NCBI GenBank assembly: GCA_030698405.1
Contig: JAUYMU010000083.1
Location: forward strand, 1-64,000
Direction of reading: 5' to 3'
DNA: 64,000 nt
Source of the DNA: Bacteroidota bacterium
Lineage (GTDB): Bacteria; Bacteroidota; Bacteroidia; Bacteroidales; Prolixibacteraceae
In this document: positions 46,073 through 54,631 of the stretch, in pieces
How the letters are laid out: every line of letters begins with the position of its first letter
Position numbering within the stretch: the first letter of the stretch is position 1
Position numbers and translations under genes: made by a program
The notes under the pieces: generated by a model
Told to the model about the DNA's origin: nothing
Databases searched by the model: none
What the model saw: the letters and a program-made list of their open reading frames with translations, nothing else

Positions 46073-48418
46073 ATGATGTTGTTTGTCCGTAACAGATTTT
46101 TTAATGCCGGAAGTATCATTCTTTTATTGGGAATCGTACTTCTTAGCTCATGCAATTCAACCAAATTTGTGCCCGAAGGTAAATATCTTCTGAATAAAGT
46201 TACAGTTAAAGTTGATAACAAGAATATCAAAAAGGAGGATGTCAAAACTTACGTTCGACAGAAAGAAAATCTGAAGATTTTAGGTTTGATGAAATTTCAT
46301 TTATGGGTTTACAATTTGTCGTCGGTAAAAAAGGAAAATGGTTGGCTGAAAAGAATTGGAGAAGAACCTGTTATTTACGAACAAATTCAATCGCAGCGCA
46401 GCAAGGAACAATTTCAGATTTACCTGAAGAACAAAGGATATTACGATGCCTCAATAAAAGATACGCTTGTTTATGGTTCGAATGAAAAAAAACTGAACCT
46501 CATTTATACGATTGAAGTTGGGCGGCCATATTTGATCCGCAATTACGTTTATTCATTAAAGGATGAAAATTTACGCGTGCTTATAATGGAAGATTCCATT
46601 AATCAACTGCTTCACTCCGGTGATATTTTCGACCTGGATATCCTGAACTCCGAGCGGCAACGAATAGCGCGGAACCTTCATAATGCCGGATTTTACAAAT
46701 TCACAGAAGAATTTATAACTTTTACTGCCGATAGTAATTTATTCAACCATCAGGTCGATCTGATGATAAATATTGATGATGCTTCGCAGCGGAACGACTC
46801 AAATGAAGTAATTCCACACCAGAAGTATAAAATCAGAAATTTCCTGATAAATCCAACTTTCAGGACCCCCGACCTTACCGGAAATCTGACAGAGCAGCAG
46901 GTGGATACATTGGTTGTGAATGATTATATTTTTACTTATTCAGGAAAGCTAAAATACAAGCCCGGTTTGTTTTCCAATATAAACCGGATGCGGGACAGTG
47001 TTTATTACAGTTTGCAAAATACTGAAAAGACCTATCGTGCATTGAACCGGTTAAAACAATTCAAGGTTATAAATATAGGTTTTCTGGAGACGAATATGTT
47101 TGACGGCGATACTGTTCCGCTGCTAGATTGCCGGATGCAGTTGTCGCCTTTGCCGCGTCAGAATTTTTCTGTTGATATTGAAGGGACGAATTCTTCTGGC
47201 AATCTCGGGGTGGCCGGTAATTTTAATTTTCAGCACCGCAATGTTTTTGGAGGTGCCGAAGTTTTTGATTTTAAAATGAGAGGGGCTCGTGAAAGTCAAC
47301 TGACAAATGATAGTATTTTTTCTATGAAGGAATATGGGCTTGAATCGAGCCTTACTTTTCCGAAGTTTATGAGCTTCATCAAGGGAAAACGCATGTTTAA
47401 TTTTCAGATTCCGGAAACCAAGCTAACAGTTGGTTATAACTATCAAAACCGTCCTGATTATACCAGGACCATTACCAATTTTAAATTTGGATATAACTGG
47501 AAAACTTCAGCCTATAAGTTTCATACCTTGAATTTGTTTGATTTTAACTACGTGATTATTTCTGCATTAAATCCGGATTTCATCATTTTAATCCAGGACC
47601 TGTACATAAAAAACAGTTTTACGGATCACCTCATTCTGGCATCTAATTATAGTTGGATGTACAATACACAGAGTATTAATAAACGAGAGGATTATAAATA
47701 CTTCAAATTTAATTTCGAATCGGCTGGTAATCTCTTATCACTTTATTCCGGACTTATAGATAAGAGCAAAACAGAAAAAATTGATAGCATTACCAATCAG
47801 CCGAGTTCATACTATGAGATATTGAAAACACGCTTTGCGCAGTATTTTAAAACTGATTTTGAATATCGTTACGGACACATGATCGATAAACAGAGTTCTT
47901 TGGTGGGACGTGCATTTCTTGGGGTTGGCGTTCCTTTTGGCAATTTCGATGTATTGCCCTTTGAAAAAAAATATTTCACCGGAGGCGCAAATGGCATTCG
48001 TGCATGGCAGGTTAGGTCGCTGGGGCCGGGTACTTATAAACCAGCGGTAAACCCAAACAGACGATCTTATCCAAATCAATCATCTGATATTAAGCTGGAA
48101 GCAAATTTAGAGTACCGGTTTAAACTTTTTTGGCTGATGGAAGGCGCGTTATTTTTGGATGCTGGAAACATTTGGGCAATCAATAGCAAGGATAACCGTT
48201 TGGGTGCGGTTTTCAGGATGGATGAGTTTTACAAACAGATTGCAGTTGGTACAGGTCTGGGCGTTAGGTTTGATTTTACATTTTTCCTTTTTAGGCTCGA
48301 TTTAGGTTTGAAAATGCGGGATCCGTCTTTAGAAGCGGGTAAACGGTTTATTCCGGGCAACTATCCAATCAACGGAGATCAGCTGAACCTGTCATTTGCA
48401 ATCGGGTATCCGTTCTAG
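46073..48418 (+). CDS. tamL: TamL-type outer-membrane assembly lipoprotein (BamA/TamA family)
   Basis: This is a 781-residue Omp85-family protein with a lipobox SSC (Cys27). After it come POTRA-like domains (about 35-330, with KFVPEGKYLLNKVTVKVDN first) and a C-terminal 16-strand barrel ending FAIGYPF. A lipidated TamA-like protein is a Bacteroidota feature and was named TamL for its pairing with TamB. It should insert proteins into the outer membrane. No tamB gene is next to it in this window. Confidence 0.88.
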   Translation: MMLFVRNRFFNAGSIILLLGIVLLSSCNSTKFVPEGKYLLNKVTVKVDNKNIKKEDVKTYVRQKENLKILGLMKFHLWVYNLSSVKKENGWLKRIGEEPVIYEQIQSQRSKEQFQIYLKNKGYYDASIKDTLVYGSNEKKLNLIYTIEVGRPYLIRNYVYSLKDENLRVLIMEDSINQLLHSGDIFDLDILNSERQRIARNLHNAGFYKFTEEFITFTADSNLFNHQVDLMINIDDASQRNDSNEVIPHQKYKIRNFLINPTFRTPDLTGNLTEQQVDTLVVNDYIFTYSGKLKYKPGLFSNINRMRDSVYYSLQNTEKTYRALNRLKQFKVINIGFLETNMFDGDTVPLLDCRMQLSPLPRQNFSVDIEGTNSSGNLGVAGNFNFQHRNVFGGAEVFDFKMRGARESQLTNDSIFSMKEYGLESSLTFPKFMSFIKGKRMFNFQIPETKLTVGYNYQNRPDYTRTITNFKFGYNWKTSAYKFHTLNLFDFNYVIISALNPDFIILIQDLYIKNSFTDHLILASNYSWMYNTQSINKREDYKYFKFNFESAGNLLSLYSGLIDKSKTEKIDSITNQPSSYYEILKTRFAQYFKTDFEYRYGHMIDKQSSLVGRAFLGVGVPFGNFDVLPFEKKYFTGGANGIRAWQVRSLGPGTYKPAVNPNRRSYPNQSSDIKLEANLEYRFKLFWLMEGALFLDAGNIWAINSKDNRLGAVFRMDEFYKQIAVGTGLGVRFDFTFFLFRLDLGLKMRDPSLEAGKRFIPGNYPINGDQLNLSFAIGYPF

Positions 48419-48540
48419 TTCTTGCCTTATTCATCCTGAATTTATGAAAGTCAACAGCCATTGCATCAAATAAAAATGAAATTTTCATCTTCGGTGGGTC
48501 AATTAATTGGCCGATATTATTTTTTTCGCCCGAACAATCC

Positions 48541-48548
48541 TACCTTTG
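48541..48548 (+). promoter_or_regulatory. Bacteroidota -7 box for fbaA
   Basis: TACCTTTG followed by C is an exact match to TAnnTTTG, 69 bases upstream of the fbaA ATG. The upstream box is not clear. Confidence 0.5.
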
Positions 48549-48617
48549 CTTAGTTGTTTTCTGAAAAATAAAATTCAGGGAATAGTAATTTAAAAGTATC
48601 ATCCTAAAATTTATACA

Positions 48618-49694
48618 ATGACAAAAATTTCAGAAGTAGTAAAATTCGGAGTTGTTTCCGGAACCGATTTGCAAAAAGTATTCAAAATTGCAAAAGAAAA
48701 TCATTTTGCATTGCCAGCCGTAAACGTAGTAAGTTCCGACTCGGTTAATGCTGTAATGGAAGCTGCCAAACTGGTTAATTCTCCGGTAATAATTCAATTC
48801 TCAAATGGTGGTGCACAGTTTTATGCCGGAAAAGGCCTGAAACTCGATGGACAGTTGGCTCAAATTGCCGGAGCGATAGTCGGCGCAAAATCGGTGCATT
48901 TGCTTGCCGAACTTTACAAAGTGCATGTAGTATTGCATACCGACCATGCTGCAAAAAAATTATTGCCTTGGATTGATGGCCTTCTGGATGCAGGTGAAAA
49001 ACACTTTGCAGAAACTGGCAAACCATTGTTCAGCTCACACATGCTTGATCTTTCAGAAGAACCACTTGAAGAAAACATCGAAATCTGCAAAAAATACCTT
49101 GCACGTATGAGCAAAATCGGAATGACCCTCGAAATCGAATTGGGTTGTACTGGTGGAGAAGAAGATGGCGTTGACAATTCAGCAATGGATAATTCACTTC
49201 TTTATACTCAGCCTGCCGATGTTGATTATGCATATTCAGAATTGAGTCAGATCAGTCCGAATTTCACTATCGCTGCATCATTTGGTAATGTTCATGGTGT
49301 TTACAAACCAGGAAACGTAAAACTGACACCAAAAATTCTTGCTAATTCTCAGAAATTTGTGTCTGAAAAACATGGTTTGGGCGACAAACCTGTTGATTTT
49401 GTTTTTCATGGAGGTTCAGGTTCAACGCTTGAAGAAATTCGCGAAGCAATTTCCTACGGCGTAATTAAGATGAATATCGACACCGATACACAATGGGCTA
49501 CCTGGGATGGCGTGCGCAAATACGAAGCTCAAAACAGGGAATACCTGCAGGGACAAATCGGTAATCCTGACGGAGCTGATAAACCAAACAAAAAATATTA
49601 CGATCCGCGTGTTTGGTTGCGCAAAGGTCAGGAAACAATGATTGAAAGACTTAAGGTTGCTTTTGCCGACCTGAATAATATCGACAGAAGCTAA
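48618..49694 (+). CDS. fbaA: Class II fructose-bisphosphate aldolase
   Basis: This zinc-dependent aldolase splits fructose 1,6-bisphosphate. VVLHTDHAAKKL holds the first zinc histidine, LEIELGCTGGEEDG the central acidic segment, and ASFGNVHGVYKPGNVKL and FHGGSGSTLEEI the later zinc and phosphate sites. At 358 residues it matches the class IIA type. It is a single-gene unit bounded by a promoter and terminator. Confidence 0.96.
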   Translation: MTKISEVVKFGVVSGTDLQKVFKIAKENHFALPAVNVVSSDSVNAVMEAAKLVNSPVIIQFSNGGAQFYAGKGLKLDGQLAQIAGAIVGAKSVHLLAELYKVHVVLHTDHAAKKLLPWIDGLLDAGEKHFAETGKPLFSSHMLDLSEEPLEENIEICKKYLARMSKIGMTLEIELGCTGGEEDGVDNSAMDNSLLYTQPADVDYAYSELSQISPNFTIAASFGNVHGVYKPGNVKLTPKILANSQKFVSEKHGLGDKPVDFVFHGGSGSTLEEIREAISYGVIKMNIDTDTQWATWDGVRKYEAQNREYLQGQIGNPDGADKPNKKYYDPRVWLRKGQETMIERLKVAFADLNNIDRS

Positions 49695-49714
49695 TTTAAT
49701 AATGAAATAATTAA

Positions 49715-49740
49715 AACCCGGTGATGAGCCGGGTTTTTTT
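49715..49740 (+). terminator. Rho-independent terminator of fbaA
   Basis: AACCCGG pairs with CCGGGTT around a seven-base loop and is followed by T residues. Confidence 0.9.
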
Positions 49741-49782
49741 ATGTCAAAAATTTGAAGTAAATTAGTGAAACCCATTTCGCAA

Positions 49783-50865
49783 ATGAACTTCAAACAATTT
49801 ATTCAGGACTATTTTACGTTCAGCCGGAACGAACGAAAAGGAATCACCATTTTATTGGTCATTATCTTTCTGTTGGCAGTTGCAAATAAAGTTATTTTTT
49901 ACTTCGAAACGCCTGCAAAAATCGATATTGATCTACTTGACTCTGCCCGGAGTGAAATGATTTTGTTTAACGATTCAATCAATGATTTGGTAGCAGAAAA
50001 TAAATTTTTCCGTTTTAATCCAAATACAATCGATCGTGATGCCCTCGACAGCCTGTCCATTCCGGAAGGAATTAAAAGGAATATGTTGAAGTTTAGGGAG
50101 AAGGGTGGAAAATTTTACTCTGAAACTGATTTCCGGAAAATCTATGGTGTTACCGATGTAATTTTTAATCAGCTTGCTCCATTTCTGGTATTTGAAAATA
50201 AAATTGTTCGAACTACACCTATAAAGAACCAATCCGAATTATTTCTATTTGATCCGAATACGGCAAGTGACAATGATTTTATTCGTTTAGGTTTGAAAGA
50301 AAAGCAAATACAAACTATCCGCAATTATCAAAGCAAAGTTGGAACCTTCAGAAACGTTGCCGATTTTTTTAAGATTTACGGAATATCTGAAACTCAGAAG
50401 AAAATTCTGGCTGATTATATTGTGATAGGTGAAAAGGAAAATGTCAAGATTGAAAAGTTAGCTGAATTCACAAAAAGGCAGATTGAAATCAATGCGGCAG
50501 ACTCAATTGAATTAATGAAACTTCCCGGAATCGGCGATAAATTGTCGAAGCGCATCGTTAAATACCGCGATCTGTTGGGCGGATTCCACACGCTAGCTCA
50601 ATTGAAGGAAGTTTATGGTTTGAACGAAGAGGTTATCCGGCGAATTGATGAATTCATTACAGTGGATCCGAAACGAATCAGAAAAGTTGATTTGAACTTT
50701 GCCGAATGGAATGAACTTGCAAAACATCCCTACATCCAAAAAAATACCGCAAATCAAATAATCAAATTCAGAACAAAATACGGAAGTATTCAAAAATCTT
50801 CGATTCTGCTCGATAGTATGATTTTAAACATAGATGAATATGCAAGGTTAAAGCCATATTTGTAA
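49783..50865 (+). CDS. Helix-hairpin-helix (ComEA-like) membrane-anchored protein
   Basis: One N-terminal transmembrane helix (GITILLVIIFLLAVANKVIF) is followed by several helix-hairpin-helix units: FDPNTASDNDFIRLGL, EINAADSIELMKLPGIGDKL and DLNFAEWNELAKHPYI. These are related to ComEA, which binds DNA during uptake, but the many repeats and lack of competence genes nearby leave the role open. I start at 49783 (MNFKQF), because the six codons upstream begin with GTG and add nothing conserved. Confidence 0.82.
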   Translation: MNFKQFIQDYFTFSRNERKGITILLVIIFLLAVANKVIFYFETPAKIDIDLLDSARSEMILFNDSINDLVAENKFFRFNPNTIDRDALDSLSIPEGIKRNMLKFREKGGKFYSETDFRKIYGVTDVIFNQLAPFLVFENKIVRTTPIKNQSELFLFDPNTASDNDFIRLGLKEKQIQTIRNYQSKVGTFRNVADFFKIYGISETQKKILADYIVIGEKENVKIEKLAEFTKRQIEINAADSIELMKLPGIGDKLSKRIVKYRDLLGGFHTLAQLKEVYGLNEEVIRRIDEFITVDPKRIRKVDLNFAEWNELAKHPYIQKNTANQIIKFRTKYGSIQKSSILLDSMILNIDEYARLKPYL

Positions 50866-50944
50866 AACATTATTTCGGCATTTGCGTTCTAAAATTACAT
50901 GGAAATGGCGAAAAGATTTTTTTAAAATAAATTTTTGGTTTAAA

Positions 50945-50975
50945 TTTGATTACTAATCATTAATTAATAAATTTG
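50945..50975 (+). promoter_or_regulatory. Bacteroidota promoter for rpsU
   Basis: TTTG at 50945-50948, a 19-base spacer and TAAATTTG at 50968-50975 match the consensus in full. This is the cleanest promoter in the window. The leader to the ATG at 51011 is about 30 bases. Confidence 0.75.
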
Positions 50976-51010
50976 CGGCTCGAATTTTAACAAGAAAAAA
51001 TAATAATTCT

Positions 51011-51202
51011 ATGATCGTCATTCCAGTCAAAGAAGGTGAAAACATCGAAAGAGCACTTAAAAGATTTAAAAGAAAGTTTGAAAAAACAGGAGTTGTAAAA
51101 GAGTTGAGGGTAAGACAAGCCTTTATGAAACCTTCGGTTGAACGAAGAGCTGAAGTAAACAAGGCTATTTATATCGAGAATTTACAGCGTCAGGACGACT
51201 AG
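51011..51202 (+). CDS. rpsU: 30S ribosomal protein S21
   Basis: The 63-residue basic protein has the S21 pattern (MIVIPVKEGENIERALKRFK, then KTGVVKELRVRQAFMKPSV). It sits on the small subunit near the anti-Shine-Dalgarno region. In Bacteroidota S21 helps to hide that region, in keeping with the weak Shine-Dalgarno use seen here. A tyrosine recombinase and hpf follow on the same strand. Confidence 0.96.
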   Translation: MIVIPVKEGENIERALKRFKRKFEKTGVVKELRVRQAFMKPSVERRAEVNKAIYIENLQRQDD

Positions 51203-51244
51203 AAAATCTAGCTGGTTCCTCGAAAAGATGTTAATTGTTTACAA

Positions 51245-52129
51245 ATGTCGCATCAGGAATCATTTATTAATTATCTGAGATACGAAAAAAGGTATTCGCA
51301 TTTAACTGCAATTGCCTATAAGAAAGACCTCGATCAGTTTGAAGAGTTTTTTGTCAAAACGATCGGGGATTTTAATGTTGAAGAAATTAATGATAAGACA
51401 GTCCGTAGTTGGATTGTTGATTTGATGGACAGCGGATTGACTGCCCGCACAGTAAATAAGAAAGTCTCAGCATTAAAGTCTTTTAATAAATATTTAATGA
51501 GGTTAGAGGTGGTTAAGGAGAATAACCTGGTAAATGTGATTGTGCCCAGGATTCGAAAAAAGCTACCTCATTTTGTGGAAGAAAAACAACTGAATCATTT
51601 GCTTGATGACGGTTTTTTTGGAAAAGATTTTGAAGCGCTTCGGGACAAATTGATTATAAGCCTATTGTATGGTACAGGAATTCGTTTGGCAGAATTGATG
51701 AACCTTAAGGATTCAGACATCTATCAAACCGAATTTTTGATCAAAGTTTTAGGAAAGCGCAACAAAGAGCGAATTGTTCCATACCCCCGCAGTTTAAATG
51801 TATTGATAGAACAATATCGAACAGAACGTACCCGCCTTTTCGGATCACCTGTTCCTTATTTGTTACTTACTGAAAAAGGTAATCCTGCATACGAAAAACT
51901 TATTTACAGGGTTGTCTCTAAATATTTAACGCTGGTAACAACAATCGACCAAAAAAGTCCTCATGTACTCAGGCACACTTTTGCAACCCATCTGCTTAAT
52001 CGCGGAGCCGATCTTAATGCGGTGAAGGAGTTGCTGGGTCATTCAAATCTTTCGGCTACGCAAATTTACACACATACCTCTCTCGAGAAAATTCAAAAAG
52101 TTTACAGACAAGCACATCCACGATCTTAA
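51245..52129 (+). CDS. Tyrosine recombinase of the XerC/XerD type
   Basis: This 294-residue Xer-type recombinase would resolve chromosome dimers. The N-terminal SAM-like core-binding domain is residues 1 to about 90. The catalytic residues are visible: Arg in GTGIRLAELMNL, HVLRH (His and Arg), LGHSN (His) and the nucleophile Tyr in QIYTHTS. Whether it is XerC or XerD cannot be told without the partner. The location between rpsU and hpf is typical of a chromosomal Xer gene and not of an integrated element. Confidence 0.93.
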   Translation: MSHQESFINYLRYEKRYSHLTAIAYKKDLDQFEEFFVKTIGDFNVEEINDKTVRSWIVDLMDSGLTARTVNKKVSALKSFNKYLMRLEVVKENNLVNVIVPRIRKKLPHFVEEKQLNHLLDDGFFGKDFEALRDKLIISLLYGTGIRLAELMNLKDSDIYQTEFLIKVLGKRNKERIVPYPRSLNVLIEQYRTERTRLFGSPVPYLLLTEKGNPAYEKLIYRVVSKYLTLVTTIDQKSPHVLRHTFATHLLNRGADLNAVKELLGHSNLSATQIYTHTSLEKIQKVYRQAHPRS

Positions 52130-52147
52130 ATTTTAGGAGGATTAACT

Positions 52148-52450
52148 ATGAACATTCAGCTTAACACTGTTCGCTTTACAGCCGATCAGAAATTAATTGA
52201 TTTTGTGAATAAAAAAGTTTCAAAACTTGATACCTACTTCGAAGGTATTATAAGTTGCGAAGTAATCCTGAAGGTTGATAAACCTGAAACGGTTAATAAC
52301 AAAATCGCAGAAATTAAACTTTCTATGCCCGCAACCGATTACCTTTTTGCTGAAAAACAGACAGATACTTTTGAAGAATCTATAGATATGGCAATTGAAG
52401 CAATTCGCAAACAGATAATCAAAGTGAAAGAAAAGTTGAAGGACAAATAA
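52148..52450 (+). CDS. hpf: Ribosome hibernation-promoting factor, short form
   Basis: The 100 residues match the HPF/RaiA fold (FTADQKLIDFVNKKVSKLDT, then ADKQTDTFEESID-like end). It binds the 30S decoding site in slow growth and stops translation. The short form lacks the C-terminal dimer domain of long HPF. It lies 18 bases after the Xer gene behind an AGGAGG site. Confidence 0.9.
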   Translation: MNIQLNTVRFTADQKLIDFVNKKVSKLDTYFEGIISCEVILKVDKPETVNNKIAEIKLSMPATDYLFAEKQTDTFEESIDMAIEAIRKQIIKVKEKLKDK

Positions 52451-52471
52451 ATCTGAAAAAATAATTATTTG

Positions 52472-52503
52472 TTGTGAATAACGATAAAATTTTTATACAT
52501 TTG
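52472..52503 (+). promoter_or_regulatory. Bacteroidota promoter upstream of the tRNA-tuf array
   Basis: TTG at 52472-52474, 21 bases, then TACATTTG at 52496-52503, followed by C. It faces the tRNA genes, the first of which starts 110 bases downstream. A hairpin with a T-run (52555-52594) lies in between. Confidence 0.6.
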
Positions 52504-52554
52504 CAAACCTTTTTCGGGCAACTATCTGATTAGTTATAGTTTGCATAAAAAGTA

Positions 52555-52594
52555 GCCTGTTGTCGCGTTATTACAGCGTTTACAGGCGTTTTTT
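52555..52594 (+). terminator. Terminator-like hairpin in the leader before the tRNA array
   Basis: GCCTGT (52555-52560) pairs with ACAGGC (52582-52587), with an inner CGC/GCG step, and GTTTTTT follows. Placed between the promoter and the first tRNA, it would attenuate the array or end a short RNA of about 85 bases. No coding frame lies in that RNA. Confidence 0.5.
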
Positions 52595-52612
52595 ACATGA
52601 TGTATAAAAGCT

Positions 52613-52686
52613 GCCGAATTAGCTCAGTTGGCCAGAGCACGTGATTTGTAATCTCGGGGTCCACAGTTCGAATCTGTGATTCGGCT
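52613..52686 (+). tRNA. tRNA-Thr (TGT)
   Basis: The acceptor stem GCCGAAT pairs with ATTCGGC. The anticodon loop TTTGTAA reads as TGT, for threonine. The T-arm holds TTCGAAT. CCA is not encoded. It is the first of four tRNA genes upstream of tuf. Confidence 0.95.
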
Positions 52687-52717
52687 CATTTAATGAAAAG
52701 TTCTGAAAATATTGATT

Positions 52718-52800
52718 GGGGAGATACCAAAGTGGCCAACTGGGGCAGACTGTAACTCTGCTGGCGTACGCCTTCGTAGGTTCGAATCCTGCTCTCCCCA
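52718..52800 (+). tRNA. tRNA-Tyr (GTA)
   Basis: GGGGAGA pairs with TCTCCCC. The anticodon is GTA. The long variable arm expected of bacterial tRNA-Tyr makes the gene 83 bases. CCA is not encoded. Confidence 0.95.
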
Positions 52801-52811
52801 CAAAGAAGTTG

Positions 52812-52877
52812 ACAGTAATCAGTGTCAGTTTTCAGTTGGGATCGAATCCATAACTGAATACTGAGACTGAAAACTGT
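52812..52877. repeat. Inverted repeat between two tRNA genes
   Basis: A 26-base unit (52812-52837) starting ACAGTAATCAGTGTCAG has an inverted copy with a few mismatches at 52852-52877. It is a REP-like pair sitting inside the tRNA transcript between tRNA-Tyr and tRNA-Gly. Confidence 0.65.
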
Positions 52878-52880
52878 ATT

Positions 52881-52953
52881 GCGGGAGTAGCTCAGTCGAT
52901 AGAGCATTAGCCTTCCAAGCTAAGGGTCGCGAGTTTGAATCTCGTCTCCCGCT
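52881..52953 (+). tRNA. tRNA-Gly (TCC)
   Basis: GCGGGAG pairs with CTCCCGC. The anticodon loop CTTCCAA reads TCC. The D-arm has AGCTCAGTCGATAGAGC and the T-arm TTTGAAT. Confidence 0.95.
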
Positions 52954-52966
52954 CAAAATGATAGTT

Positions 52967-53038
52967 GCCGGTGTAGCTCAGGGGTAGAGCGCTTCCTTGG
53001 TAAGGAAGAGGTCATGAGTTCAATTCTCATCATTGGCT
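52967..53038 (+). tRNA. tRNA-Thr (GGT)
   Basis: GCCGGTG pairs with CATTGGC with two G-T pairs. The anticodon stem CTTCC/GGAAG holds TTGGTAA, read as GGT. The order Thr-Tyr-Gly-Thr before tuf, with the same anticodons, is that of the E. coli tufB operon. Confidence 0.95.
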
Positions 53039-53078
53039 CGATGAAAGTTTAAAAAGATAATTTAAAATTATTACAGTT

Positions 53079-54266
53079 ATGGCTAAAGCAAAATTTAACA
53101 GGGACAAAGAACATGTCAACATTGGTACTATTGGCCACGTTGACCATGGTAAAACTACCTTGACTGCCGCTATCACTATGGTGTTGGCTAGAAAAGGTTA
53201 TTGTGAAGTAAAATCGTTTGAATCAATCGACAGTGCTCCTGAAGAAAAAGAGCGTGGTATTACTATTAATACAGCTCACGTTGAGTACGAAACAGCTACA
53301 CGCCACTATGCGCACGTTGACTGTCCTGGTCACGCCGATTATGTGAAAAACATGGTTACCGGTGCTGCTCAGATGGACGGAGCTATCATTGTAGTTGCTG
53401 CAACTGATGGTCCTATGCCTCAGACCCGTGAACACATCCTCTTGGCTCGTCAGGTAAACGTACCAAAATTGGTTGTTTTCATGAACAAGGTTGACATGGT
53501 TGACGATCCAGAGATCCTCGAACTTGTTGAAATGGAAATCCGCGAATTGTTGACATTCTACGGTTTCGACGGAGATAATTCACCAGTTATTCAAGGTTCT
53601 GCACTTGGAGCTATGAATGGTGAAGCAAAATGGGAAGAAAAAGTTTTGGAATTAATGGATGCTGTTGATACATGGATTCCACTTCCTCCACGTGATGTTG
53701 ACAAACCATTCCTGATGCCGGTTGAAGACGTATTCTCGATCACTGGTCGTGGTACTGTTGCAACAGGTCGTATCGAAACTGGTAAAATCCACACAGGCGA
53801 TGAACTTCAGTTGATTGGATTAGGCGCAGAAGGTCGTAAAACTGTTTGTACCGGTGTAGAAATGTTCCGTAAAATTTTGGATGATGGCCAGGCAGGTGAC
53901 AACGTAGGTTTGTTGTTGCGTGGTGTTGACAAAAAAGAAATCAAACGTGGTCAGATTCTTGCAAAACCAGGTTCTGTAACTCCTCATACAACATTCAAAG
54001 CTGAGGTTTATATCCTGAAAAAAGAAGAAGGTGGACGTCATACTCCATTCCACAATAAATATCGTCCTCAATTCTATATTCGTACTCTTGATGTTACAGG
54101 TGAAATCATGTTACCTGAAGGACGCGAAATGGTTATGCCAGGTGATAACGTATCGATCATAGTTCAACTGATTTACCCGGTAGCTATTAGTGTAGGTCTT
54201 CGCTTTGCAATTCGCGAAGGTGGCCGTACCGTAGGTGCAGGACAGGTGACTGAAATTGTTTCGTAA
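53079..54266 (+). CDS. tuf: Translation elongation factor Tu
   Basis: EF-Tu carries aminoacyl-tRNA to the ribosome with [11 protein letters not shown] is the P-loop (about residues 19-26); RGITIN, DCPGHAD and NKVDM are the other GTPase motifs. The end is [10 protein letters not shown]. At 395 residues it is full length. It follows four tRNAs and precedes a hairpin and secE. Codons here are strongly of the highly expressed type. Confidence 0.99.
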   Translation: MAKAKFNRDKEHVNIGTIGHVDHGKTTLTAAITMVLARKGYCEVKSFESIDSAPEEKERGITINTAHVEYETATRHYAHVDCPGHADYVKNMVTGAAQMDGAIIVVAATDGPMPQTREHILLARQVNVPKLVVFMNKVDMVDDPEILELVEMEIRELLTFYGFDGDNSPVIQGSALGAMNGEAKWEEKVLELMDAVDTWIPLPPRDVDKPFLMPVEDVFSITGRGTVATGRIETGKIHTGDELQLIGLGAEGRKTVCTGVEMFRKILDDGQAGDNVGLLLRGVDKKEIKRGQILAKPGSVTPHTTFKAEVYILKKEEGGRHTPFHNKYRPQFYIRTLDVTGEIMLPEGREMVMPGDNVSIIVQLIYPVAISVGLRFAIREGGRTVGAGQVTEIVS

Positions 54267-54290
54267 TTACTGACTAAAAAATATTCTGTA

Positions 54291-54323
54291 AAAGAGTTCC
54301 GGCCTTTAAAACCGGAACTCTTT
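54291..54323 (+). other. Perfect 12-base hairpin at the 3' end of tuf
   Basis: AAAGAGTTCCGG pairs with CCGGAACTCTTT around a nine-base loop. No T-run follows, so it is not a standard terminator. It abuts the 5' end of the tRNA-like element exactly and may mark a processing boundary. Confidence 0.7.
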
Positions 54324-54398
54324 ACGGATGAAACTCGGTTGGGAGTTTTGTTTATATTAAATCAAGGTGCAAAGTAAGTTCGAACCTTACCATCCGTA
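54324..54398 (+). pseudogene. Degenerate tRNA-like element (tRNA-Trp position)
   Basis: The acceptor stem ACGGATG/CATCCGT is perfect, and the T-arm GTAAG-TTCGAAC-CTTAC is perfect and canonical. A D-arm is recognisable (ACTC/GAGT with a short GGTTGG loop). The anticodon arm (54348-54365, TTGTTTATATTAAATCAA) pairs badly and has no CCA anticodon, so the element cannot act as tRNA-Trp. tRNA-Trp is the usual gene between tuf and secE in this phylum. I read it as a tRNA-Trp relic whose acceptor and T-arm have been kept. Confidence 0.65.
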
Positions 54399-54420
54399 CA
54401 AATTATATTTTACTTAAAAA

Positions 54421-54612
54421 ATGAAACTTAAAATCTATTTGGAAGAAGCTTATAACGAGCTTGTTCATAAAGTTTCCTGGCCTACATTTAAAGAATTGCA
54501 GAATAGCGCTTTCATAGTAATGGTTGCTTCCTTTATAATAGCACTTATAGTTTTCGTAATGGATTTCTCTTTTGAAAACATTATGAGCTTTGTGTACAGT
54601 TTATTTTATTAA
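54421..54612 (+). CDS. secE: Preprotein translocase subunit SecE
   Basis: The short SecE form of 63 residues has the amphipathic stretch YNELVHKVSWPTFKELQNSA and one transmembrane helix (about 33-53). It clamps SecY in the inner-membrane translocon. nusG follows after 19 bases. Confidence 0.95.
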   Translation: MKLKIYLEEAYNELVHKVSWPTFKELQNSAFIVMVASFIIALIVFVMDFSFENIMSFVYSLFY

Positions 54613-54631
54613 TTCCTATTAGGAGTACAAC

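Noticed and set aside
51245-52129. Integrase of a mobile element
   Set aside because: The length and motifs fit housekeeping Xer recombinases, and it lies between rpsU and hpf with no attachment-site duplication or phage genes near.
54291-54323. Rho-independent terminator of tuf
   Set aside because: The stem is perfect but no T-run follows; the tRNA-like element begins at the next base.
54324-54398. Functional tRNA-Trp
   Set aside because: No CCA anticodon and a badly paired anticodon arm, despite good acceptor and T arms.
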